From positions 1 through 36,463 of the forward strand of contig BBXU01001671.1 of assembly GCA_001598975.1 (NCBI GenBank): 36,463 bases of DNA, written 5' to 3'. This stretch comes from Parachlorella kessleri (taxonomy: Eukaryota > Chlorophyta > Trebouxiophyceae > Chlorellales > Chlorellaceae). The notes beneath the pieces were generated by a model, which worked only from the letters and a program-made list of their open reading frames with translations, was not told the DNA's origin and searched no databases. The translations under genes were made by a program, and so were the position numbers. Positions 10,978 to 20,677 of this stretch are shown here, one piece after another. Numbering within the stretch: the first letter of the stretch is position 1; each line of letters starts with the position of its first letter.

Positions 10978-11111
10978 TGGTGCATGCCATTAACAATTGG
11001 TACTTGGCTTCTCGTAGTTTGTGGGCATAGAATATCCTAGCTTTTTGTTGGCCCCAATTAGGGACTCACGGCATGGTCAGGTGGCGGTACGCTGTTTAGA
11101 CTAGACTAGAC
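10975..11111 (+). repeat. Dispersed repeat family R1, copy 1 (~137 bp)
   Basis: Matches 17077-17215 over its whole length by eye, with only scattered substitutions and small indels. Shared blocks include GGTGGTGCATGCCATTAA, TTTGTGGGCATAG, TTTTGTTGGCCCCA, CATGGTCAGGTGGCGGTACG and the end TAGACTAGACTAGA. No transposase or terminal inverted repeat is visible. It looks like a short non-autonomous element or an element fragment. Confidence 0.85.
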
Positions 11112-12219
11112 TCAAGCTCTCTAACATGAACTCGGGGTTGAACCTATTGCACAAGTTAGGGTGGATTTGAGCGGCTAGGACGGTGCAAGGGGTATACTTG
11201 TTACTAACGAGGCTGCATAGTAGTGCCTGTGCATGCTACAAAGTGTGGACGTCTGGCAAAAACCTAAGGGTAGGGCATCGAAGCGAGTAGCACGTGCAGG
11301 CTTGGCAAGGAGGAGGTGACGGTCGGGAGGCGCTGGCAAGGGCAGGGTGATGTGCATTGTGGGAGAGCCTTGCCGTTGGAATGGTGGTGGGATGGTTATT
11401 CATACTGGGCGAAAAACTGGAATGTGGTGATAGTGTGGATTGTTTGTAGTGGTGGTAGGGGATTAAAGGGGGAAAGGTGTGTGTGTGGGAGGGGGGGGGT
11501 GCCGGGGGGAGCAACGCTCCACTCCCAGCCAGGCAAAGATTAAAACCCCGTACACTCAGAGAGCATACGACCGAGGGTGGCAGGCGAAGTGCAAGGCACA
11601 GCCAGCGCCCCGACCCCGGACGGCCTTCTTGATCACCGTCGCGAGCGGTTCAGGTAAGTATGCTTGAACCGGCCTGGCTTCCGTACATCAATCCTTCGGA
11701 GGTGTGTCGGGCAGGGGCCGAGTTATGGGTTGATCACCACCATGCCAGGGGTGGCTATTTAGTGGTGGCTTTCAGGGATGAAGCCCCGCTTTGCTTTATG
11801 ACAGTGATATGGTAGCAAACGGCCAGAGACGCACCGGCGCATTCACCATAAGATGCTCCGGCTCCCGACAATCCTTCATGATTGGAATGGTCATCCTTCT
11901 GACCCTTAGGCCCTTCAGTGAAAAGCCACAGCAGGTGCATCTTATTGAAGTTGTGCTCACTACAGTAAATATATCTCACATGCGTTTCCACGGCCACCCG
12001 CCGCTCGCGCCCGGGCCCCGCCTCGCTGCTGCGCTTGCTCCACCAACGAGACTACCACAAGTGGTCGTTTCAACCAGGGGCATCGGGAACTGGACGCCAG
12101 CACCAGCGATGAACCGCACTGCCGGCGCTCTGGTTGCCTGCAAGGCCTTGCTTGTACTACGTGCGAGCTTGCTATTTTGGCAACCGTACTCAGGGATGTG
12201 ATCGGCTCTGTACAAATAT

Positions 12220-15200
12220 ATGAGCAATATGGCTCTGAGGTCGAGGCAGCAAAGCCCTATTCTACGGCCCCAAAAAACTGTGTGTCCCAGGACACAGCTA
12301 TGCCGCCGGAGACCCAGGACCCCTGCCCACCCCTTATCGTGTCTACGGAACAGCAGGGCCTACCCTTCTGGCAGCCCGAGCGGCAGAGGCAACGCCACTC
12401 ACAGCCACAGCAACACTTGGCAGATCCCTGTGGGACCAGCTGAGCAGGAGGAGCCAGCCCAAACTGGGCCACCCTTCCAAGATCCGCAGCCACGCAGCGC
12501 ACCACGCCAGTGGCTCAGTTACTTGGCAGTCGCGGCTGCTGGCATGGTCGGAATGGTTCTAGCAGCACTACGCCTGCACCCTGCTGCGCGGGTCAGTCAG
12601 TTGCGACCTCCTGCAATAGCGAGCGTTTCAGGCAGCTGGCACGAGCGCGGGTTGGTAGGCAGCAAGTGGGCTAGTGACCACGGAGCAGCTGAGGAGGTGG
12701 CAAATCATGCCCAGCAGGTAGTGCAGAAGCCTTTGCTGGCTTCCGTCTCAACTAGCAGTGGTAGGCAGCCAGTGCCAGCAAGCAGCACAGCATCAGGTGG
12801 GGTGTGAACCGTGGCACGGCGAGCAGTTAGCTGCCATTACAGTTCGAAATAGTACTTTCAACTGGGCACCTTCTCTATGCCATCACTGCAGGCCCTGCCT
12901 TCTACCAGCAAACCTCTAATGAGATCTTGAAGCTGAAGCTGACGCTGGCAGTGCAGCGACTCATGGCATCTCACATTGCACTGAAGGTGGGATTTGCGCC
13001 CTTGCCTACCTGGAGCAGGGCATGCTGCTTGCAAAATGCCTTAAGAGCAGCCCTTTTGCAACGGCAAGGAACTCATGACTTCCTCATTGCTCCAGAGGTT
13101 GTGCCGCTCGACTTCCATCCTGCTGCATGTGCAGATCTTAGCAGTCTTTGTAGTTGCGGCTCCCATAGTGTACCTGGGTGGGGTTCTTTACAGCCTTATC
13201 ACCGGAGCACCCATCCAACTGGGGCTGCTCAAGGTCTACAGTGTCATCATCAGGGTGAGTTCCCTTTGTGCGTATGCTGACACGCTCGTGTGCGTTTGTG
13301 GCACTCAGTGCCAGGCTGGCAGTGACAGTGGCCGTGAGGCTGCTAGGGAGTAACTCTCATCCCCTGAGATAGGTCCAATCCGTGCACCCCTGCATTGCCT
13401 CATAACCATCTGCACTGTGCTGCAGGTACCAGGTAGGACAACTGACTAGGTGTGAGGATATCGTTAAGGCGGCATCAAGATTGAGTCGCAGCGCACTACA
13501 TCTCCATTTAGCATATGACAACGATGTCTGTGCACGAGTTTGCAAGGACTTGCCCATGCTGCCTTTCTTGGTAGGGAAAGAACTGCCATGTGTGTCCTGC
13601 GTTTAACCATGCATAGCCATCAATGATGCCCTCTCACAATGTACATGACTCAGGTGCCAAAGTGACGGAGGAGAAAAGCTTAGCAGCTTTCCTCTTGATG
13701 AACTTCTTCTTCCTAGTGGGCCTCTTCTCGTTTGCGGTACGTGAGCCTGCTTGACTAGCCCCGCTGCGGCCGCTGAGCAGCAGCCCTGTCATCGCTGACT
13801 CCAGCATGTGTGCCAACCCACTCCCAAGCACCACCTTGCTGCCAGGTGCATCTCACTCGACATCAATGTGCAGCGCTTGGTCGCAGCCCAGTGCAACTGC
13901 CATAAAAGCCAAGTGCAGTGCAGGGCAGCCGACAAGCTAAGCACAGCTGCTGACAGTGGTAAGGCTTCAGTGGTAAGCCATGGGCATTTGTGAAGTTGCA
14001 GTGGACATGCCATGCTTTGCAGGTGCTCATTGGTATTGTGAGTGAGGAGATCAAGACCCAGGTGAAGGATGTAAGGGGCGGCAACTACTCTGTGATCACC
14101 CAAGGTGTGCTGTCCACAGGCGTCTGAGGCTCAGCCTGACTGTGGGTTGCATACTGGATTCTGTGGCAGCAGTCTCCGACTGTGGCGACGGCTGATTACT
14201 CATGAAGTTGTCGTGCTTGAACTGGCATCTGTGGCTCCATGCGCTGTCAATACAATGTTAGCAATAGGCCTTAGCTTTTCTAGGGGAGAGAACTACTGGA
14301 TCAGCACTCAGGCAAGACTCAGGCACATTCTGCATCCAGCCCTGTCGGTCCAGCTCAGCTCACTCCCTGTTCGCACTACCTGCCACCCATGCTAATACAA
14401 TGTTAGCTAACTTCCCACCCTTGCATAATTCATAAACCAGGCCTACCCTGCCACCTATAAGGCGGCGCTCCCTACCCATGCCGCATGCAGGGCATACCCT
14501 TGTGCTCAACTGGAACCGGCAGAGCATGCCGCTGCTGCGCAAGATAGCCGAGGACAGCCACGGCTGCACCCGCACGCTGGGAAGGTCAGGAAGGGCAGGG
14601 AGGAGCAAAAGTGTGGCCTTGCACAACACCTAGGCAACTGGCTTGTGGGATGCCCTTCATATGTGCAAAACCAGGGACGGAGGAATGTTGTCCTGACGTA
14701 GGGGAAGCCGGGGTTGAGGAGAAGCCTAGGGCGAGCATTGGTACTCAGTATGTGGGACTAGCTTGACCGGGTACTGCGCTTTGCAGGGAGCTGGTGATCT
14801 TGTCTGAAGAGCCCAAAGACCGCATGGACGTGGAGATTGCCAAGAGGTAGGCCCCCTGCTGTTTTGTAAAAGTGAGCACGCTGCATGGTGCACAGCTACC
14901 GGGGTCGCCACTTCCTACAGTCCAGCCCCCCTCCTGCCTCTGCCCGGTTGGTCCCTTGCCGCTGCAACCCTGGCGAGCCGTGCCTCCTGAAACCGCAGTC
15001 ATGGTGTTGTATGCTCAAAGCTCGCACTTGCCATGCCGTGCAGCCGACAGATTGCCAAGAGTGGCATCAAGGTTGTGACCCGGGAGGGGGCGCCTCACTG
15101 TGTTCGGGACCTGGAGTCAGTGTCGGCCGGCAGCGCCAGGACCGTCATCCTGCTGCACCCAGAGAATGCCAAGGTCGGTACTGATGGTGCCGTTGCTGGT

Positions 15201-18200
15201 GTTGCTGGATGGGGCTGGCTGGAGTGGATGGAGGCTTCTGCTGGAGGGGCCAGCCAGCAGCCATGCAGTGTCTTCTATCGAGACGCTGCTCTTGGTGGCC
15301 TTCTTGGGTGTATATAAACCAGGATATCCATGCTTGCCTTTTTCAACTATGCAAGTGTAAGTGCCTGTCTAGGAGCTGCAGCTAAAGCACGCGGCCAAAT
15401 CCTCATGCCTGTGCCCTCATTTTCTTGTGATAGAACCCATCAAACCTCAGGCTCTATGGAGTTGCCCTCGCTTCATGTCTGCAGGACGGTGACACTAAGA
15501 AAGCTGCAGCCGTTCTGGGCTTGGAAGTGGCACGAAATGACCTGGCAGCACCGCCACAGCAGCAGCAGCAGCAAGCAAAGCACGGGCAGCAGACCCAGCA
15601 GCAGCAGGTCATCTTGCAGCGGATACCGGGAGACCCCGGGCAGGTAGGTAGGCATGGGCAGGAGCGGCACATGGGGGTTTGTTGTCAACGTCGTTTAGCC
15701 ATTAGCCAGCGCCCTTCGCAGTGCTCGTAAGGCACCGCAGCCGGCAAAGCTTTTACATTGCAAAACAATAGAGCCACAATATATGACGAAGCCTGCTAGC
15801 CTCCCAAGTGACACTCTTCAAGTCGTAAGGTCCCAACCACTTTGCCATGTCTCCTATGCTGGGTAGCCACAAAGAACAATAGAAGCCGACCAAGGGCTGC
15901 TGGCTGGCCGTCCCATGCAGGTGCGCCTGTTCTCCCTTGTCAACGGCACCGTCAGCTCGGGGCGTGACATGGCCCTGGTGGAGGTCAACGGCAACCGCAG
16001 CCTGGCCCGCCTCATCGCTCAGAGCGCTGTGCAGGTGAGGCGAGCCAGGGTGGGATGCAAGCAGGGAGCCACCATCCAGGAGGGGGAGCGCAGCAGCAGC
16101 AGCGGCAAGCATGTGTAGCTCCTGTCAGCCTGGGGGCCAGGCGGTGTTTTCAGTGCAGGATGGTTTGGTAGCATGCCACCGGCCGGCAGTGCTGCTGCGA
16201 GCGCCCCCCATGTGGGGCTAACTAAAACCCGGTTGTAGTATTGCCCACCTTGCGGTCATGCTCTTTCTCCCATGCTCATTTTGGGCTTCATCGGTTATCG
16301 GTTGCTCATGTGCACAAGCTGGGTCACGAGTCCCTCTGTTGTAGCGCACATGCTGGCCCTGCACTTCCCCTCATCCTCAGTGGACAACCCACCTCTGCGT
16401 GCCGCAGCCAGGCGTGGCCAACATTTACAGCTCCATAGCCGAGTCGCTGCCGGGTGTGCCAGACTTTCAGCTGCGCACTTGCGGGGTCGAGCTGGAGGGG
16501 CGAAGCTATCAGGAGGCCCGCAGGAGTTACAAGTCAGCTGTGGTAAGCAGGGGAAGAATGCAGCTGCCTATCACAGGCGAAAACAGATGTTTGGGTGACA
16601 TGTGCATGGTGGTGGGAGGCATGATACATCTATCGCCTGTCTCTCATATGCTTTGCATGGCAACGCCTTTCCAGTTCCCCACTCCGCTTTTGGCACAGTC
16701 TAATATGATGATATGCAAGGCAGCACGTCTTTGCACGCAAGCAGGTGTGCGGCTATGTGTCCCACGCTGACGGGGCCACCCACCTCAACCCCCGGGACGG
16801 TGACGTGCTGCATGCTGCAGATAGGCTCATCTTGCTGGCACATCCAGGTGAGGCAGTCCCTTGCCAGTGGGCAGTTTCCTGCCAACACTAGAGAGCGAGG
16901 ATTATCGGCAATCTGTGGGTGCTGTGCATTGCAGGCTGTAGGGCGCATGTCACCTCCATCTACCCTACAGCATTGACGCAACTGTTCTAGGCATAGGGAT
17001 GTAACAAATGGTAGCATCGCCGAGGCTTACCCTCTGGCAACTGCTGTAGCTGCCCCTCTGCTGCGTGGCCACTGCCGGGTGGTGCATGCCATTAAGAATT
17101 GGTACTTGGATCTTGTGGTTTGTGGGCATAGTACATCCTGGCATTTTGTTGGCCCCACTTGGGGGACTCACGGCAGCATGGTCAGGTGGCGGTACGCTGT
17201 TAGACTAGACTAGACCACTGCCGGCTGGCCTGCTGCAGGTGGAGTGCCCGCCAGGTCAGCAGCAGCAGCAGCAGGCGGCGCCAGCGCCACCACTGACTTG
17301 ACAGCCCTGCAGGGCCAGCTGCAAGGCGCCACCAACAGCCCGTCCCGCCCTAAGAAAGTGGTGGTGCTGGGCTGGCGTGGCGGGATCGCAGATCTAGCGG
17401 TAGGGTAGGGATCTACTCTTACTGATTCTTCTCTCCAGTGCATGCTTGCAAGGGGCAGCAAGCCTTTCAGCACCTTTCTTACTAGAGCTGCTGCAAGGCA
17501 ACACAGCTGCTTTGCGAACCACCGTTGAGGGGATCATCATGGGAGACCCAAATGTATTCCCAAGTCCACCAACTACATACGGGGTGGTGCAGGCCGCGAT
17601 AGAGGAGTTTGCTTCCCCTGGCAGCGAGGTGGTGTTTGTGTCGCGGTGGTCCTACCCAGACTTGCCAGCCAATAGCCGGAACTGCAGGCAAGTGCTGGAT
17701 TGATGGAGTGGGGTCTGGAGTAAGGCAAGGGAAGGTCCAGCAAGGTGATCGCGATTGACGCTACTGTAGCCTTCGAACCCTGCTGCCCTTATCAACTGCT
17801 GGGGCTGCATTGAAGTCACACTGCAGGTCATTGCTGCTGCTTGAATCCTTCCGAACCCCCTTGCCGCTGCAGTTTTTCCTACCTGGAGGGAAGCCCTTTT
17901 GACCATGACGCCTGCCGGCGGGCTGGGGTGGGCAACTGCAACTCCATCATCATAGGCAAGAGAATCCAAGAGATCCCAGAGATCGCAGGATGTTAGTAAA
18001 CTATCAAGGGGCACGGAGGCCCTGCTAGTAACCTTTTGCCTTGTCCTGAGCCCCTTCAGATGGTTCAGCCCCCTCCACTGTCGTTGCATGTGGGCGCGTG
18101 GGAGGGCACGGTAAGGAGTCAATCCCCTCCTTCAACCCTACAAACGAACCTACCCCATGAAAACCCCTGGTCCGCGTGCTTCCTCCGGGTGCTGCTGGAG

Positions 18201-20228
18201 CGCGCTGAAGATAAGCAACTGCAGATTACTTGGTCTTCCGTTGTGAGACCAACCCCACGACGTCCCCACTGGGCGACTGCCTGCAGGCACGCTGGACTGT
18301 GAGGGGGGCGACGCCAAGGCTGCAGATGCCCGATCCATGGCTTCACTGCTGGTTGTCCAGGTGTGGTAGGAACCCTTAAGGGGCAGGCACTCCCTGAAAT
18401 TGTGGGTGAAGTAGTGTACCGCTGCTGCGCATGCACACAGGCACACACGCCTTGACCCACAAACAGACCTTGGATGGATTGCAGCCTGCTAAGCATACAC
18501 ATGCATCATCCTCATCAGGCATGTGGGGTGCAATCTTTGCTGGTGTGTTGCGTGTCAGGGCAAGTGAAATGGTACTGGTCATGGTCATGTGCAGGACATA
18601 GTGAGCGCTGCGGCAGCGGTGAAGGCCCCTGACACCCCGCCCCACGTCGTAGCCGCCATCCACAGGTGAGGCCGCGGGTTTGCAGCCCAACCTGTGCGTT
18701 GGGGAGCCACCAGTGACTTCCCATATGCTTGTGGCTCCCGTACGTGCCACCATGGGTAAGCTTGGGCAACTTCTGCGCTCACTCCCCGGCTCTGGTCGAG
18801 GATGGGGTGCCGGGAAAACATGCCTGGTGTACCATGCCAGCTGGCGACCAGCTGTCCTCCCATGCAGCGGCTGACTGCGTCTCACCCACCGCATGTGTTG
18901 CCCCCCCCGCAGGATAGGCACGGTCCGCACAGCCAAGCATATACTCAAGGGGCTGGGCCCAGGGTGTCTCACTGCCGAGCTGCTCACGCCCAACGAGATA
19001 GTCAGCAGCCAGCTGCTACAGGTGTGTGGTGGCTCCCCAGTACAGTCCGGTTGTTGATGGTGGCAGGCAACGTGGATAGAGAGGAGATAGGGTTGATGTC
19101 TACTGAATGGCTGGGTGCAGTTTGCCCTGTTTGGTTGCCTGGTCTGGCTGCTTTGGTTTAAGGTCTAAGGCTGTGGCCCAGCCCCGGCTCCGAGCACTGC
19201 TGAGGACATTGCTCTCCTGATGGGACAGGTAGTTTGGCGCAGCCGCCGGTGGCATGCCTGCCCACAAGCGTTCTTGTATAGCAGGACTTGATATTCTGCT
19301 GCTCTAACGCGCACCCCTGCCCATGCTTTGCCTGGAGTGCCCGCTGCCAGGTGGCCAACGAGCCAGGGCTTGCGCCGGCTCTAGCGGAGCTTATAGACAA
19401 CTCACCAGGCAGCCAGGTGCGGCGAATGCATGGGCAATCAGATAGCCTGGGTGGCTCATCTACGCCCATGCAGCATGCAGGCGCTGGCTCGCCGCCTGGC
19501 CAGGGGTATGCCAGCATTGGGTCTGGGAGTGCTGTAGAGTGAGCGTGGTTGCACATGCCTGACCGGGCAGGCAGCAGCAGCAGCGGTGCCATGTGAGAAC
19601 GTAACATGAAAGTGCCTACATATGGCTGTACTGAGGGTGGGGTAGGGCCGGGTAGCGCTGCTGGGGTTATGGTCCGTGTGGGTGGTTGCTCTGTTGCTGC
19701 TCTGGCGCGATACCTTGCCAGTGTTGCACACATCCCTCTCAACTTGAGCCTTGTTTATAGTGGCAGGCAGTGCGGCCAGGGATAGGTTGGTCTGAACCGG
19801 GTGGACTAGATGTGAAGTGAATGCTTTGGACTCTGCACAGGGCATCTACCTGCGCAAGCCCGAGTGCTTCAACCTGGATGGGGCTCGCTTGGTCCCCTTT
19901 GCGGAGGTGAGAAACGGGGGCCCCCTCACAGGACATTGTGTGGGTGTCTGTGCTCTCTGTGCTAAGGAGACTTCTCCCGAGGCCTGCATGTGAGCCCGCC
20001 GTGAGACCCACAGCGTCATGCACAGCTCAAACAGCGGGCCATGACGCTGCGACTAACTGCTGAGTCACCACCTGGCCCCTTTAGGTAGTTGAGCTGGCCC
20101 GCCTACGAGGGGAGACAGCCCTCGGGCACGTGGCAGGGGATGGTACCCTGGCGCTGTCCCCGGGGGCTGCGGCAGCGCACCTGTATGGCGGGCGCGGCTC
20201 CAGGGTAGTGGTACTGGCCTCCCGGTAG
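12220..20228 (+). CDS. CASTOR/POLLUX (DMI1)-family organellar ion channel
   Basis: Family members are cation channels of the plastid or nuclear envelope with a TM region followed by two RCK-like cytosolic modules. Exons: 12220-12796, 12892-12986, 13135-13254, 13426-13432, 13654-13736, 14023-14104, 14491-14584, 14787-14846, 15044-15173, 15485-15643, 15921-16034, 16408-16542, 16745-16847, 17239-17399, 17593-17687, 17873-17955, 18287-18360, 18595-18665, 18913-19021, 19351-19416, 19841-19906, 20085-20228. They sum to 2628 nt (875 aa), close to plant CASTOR (~850) and POLLUX (~915). Residues 1-70 are Ser/Arg-rich and transit-like. TM segments: ~98-119, ~225-247, ~276-300. The first RCK-like module starts at GHTLVLNWNRQSMPLLRKIA (~322). 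A Gln tract from exon 10 follows, then VEVNGNRSLARLIAQSAVQ, GVANIYSSIAESLPGV and LNPRDGDVLHAADRLILLAH. The second module starts at PKKVVVLGWRGGIADLA (~625), with ADARSMASLLVVQ and VVAAIHRIGTVRTAKHIL after it. The pore loop is unlike plants. CASTOR versus POLLUX cannot be decided. Confidence 0.92.
13426..13432 (+). other. 7-nt microexon (GTACCAG) of the CASTOR/POLLUX gene
   Basis: Exon 3 ends in phase 0 and exon 5 can only be read in the family frame with one extra base before it, so an exon of length 1 mod 3 is required between them. GTACCAG is flanked by a good acceptor (GTGCTGCAG) and donor (GTAGGA) and restores the frame exactly, adding Val-Pro and the first base of Gly. It codes the centre of the predicted pore loop. 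The alternative of a direct exon 3-5 join shifts the frame to an early stop. Confidence 0.8.
14350..14398 (+). repeat. Dispersed repeat family R2, copy B
   Basis: Inside channel intron 14105-14490. The block CTCACTCCCTGTTCGCACTA then CCTGCCACCCATGCTAATA is nearly identical to copies C and D. Confidence 0.8.
17077..17215 (+). repeat. Dispersed repeat family R1, copy 2 (~139 bp)
   Basis: Second copy of the element at 10975-11111, in the same orientation. It lies inside channel intron 16848-17238, ending 23 bases before the acceptor of exon 14. Confidence 0.85.
17688..17872 (+). other. GC-AG intron in the CASTOR/POLLUX gene
   Basis: The donor reads CAG then GCAAGT, the classical GC-donor consensus; the acceptor is CGCTGCAG. 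Using the nearest GT (in GCAAGTGC) instead would put the next exon into a frame that stops early. The GC donor keeps the family-like continuation CSFSYLEGSPFDHDACRR. Confidence 0.8.
17956..18286 (+). other. Second consecutive GC-AG intron, or in-frame alternative GT donor
   Basis: The donor GCAAGA at 17956 gives IIIG-TLDCEGGDAKAADARSMASL, colinear with the family's Ile-Leu-Ile-Leu-Ala-Asp-Glu-Ser block. A GT donor (GTTAGT at 17992) is in the same phase and would insert 12 residues without breaking the frame. Colinearity favours the GC donor; both may be used. Confidence 0.6.
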
Positions 20229-20677
20229 AGCAGGCAGCAGGCTAGGTCAGAGCAGTTCTAGTGCTTGTCCACCCTAATGCAGGCGGGGAGAACAGATTTG
20301 CAGGCTTACTCAGGTGACGCAACGCTGTGGCTTTCCCATGTTTTCCATGACGGGGAGCAGCCTTGTAGACTCTTTCACATGAGGCAGTCCTAGTCCCGAC
20401 ATTGAACGCCTGAGACATGCCCTGCATCCCTAGGGACAGCTACTTCGTTAAAACTTGCAGCTTCTGAAAAGGCTGCCCTCAACCGCTCAACAGAATCATG
20501 AACAACAGGCAACTGACTGGCCTTGTCGGTGTAGCTAGTTAAGCAGTCTGTGTCAGTTAACAATACCTCACAAGTTCTACTTAGACACAACCCCAAGCTG
20601 CTGAGGTCACACCACAATCTGTACCCACGACATGGACACACCTGCCTCGCCGGTCAATACCATGCCTGTCAGGGGGC
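20229..20677. other. Short 3'-to-3' gap between the channel and GT8 genes
   Basis: 449 bases between two convergent stop codons. No exon, repeat or TGTAA signal recognised on either strand. Confidence 0.5.

Larger units (their letters stand above)
9741..12219. other. Long divergent intergenic region with an orphan ORF and repeats
   Basis: Separates the adenosyltransferase (-) from the ion-channel gene (+). It should hold the 5' exon of the former and both promoters. It contains an orphan ORF at 10113-10637, a 16-bp palindrome at 10962-10977, a dispersed repeat at 10975-11111, and a G-rich tract at 11457-11510. An isolated consensus donor (CAG then GTAAGT, 11651) follows an open stretch starting near 11540; this could be a 5' exon of the channel gene but has no family match. 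Confidence 0.5.

Noticed and set aside
10975..11111. tRNA-derived SINE or tRNA gene (TGGTCAGGTGG looks a little like an A box)
   Set aside because: No B box, no cloverleaf and no poly(A) or T-run terminator in either copy.
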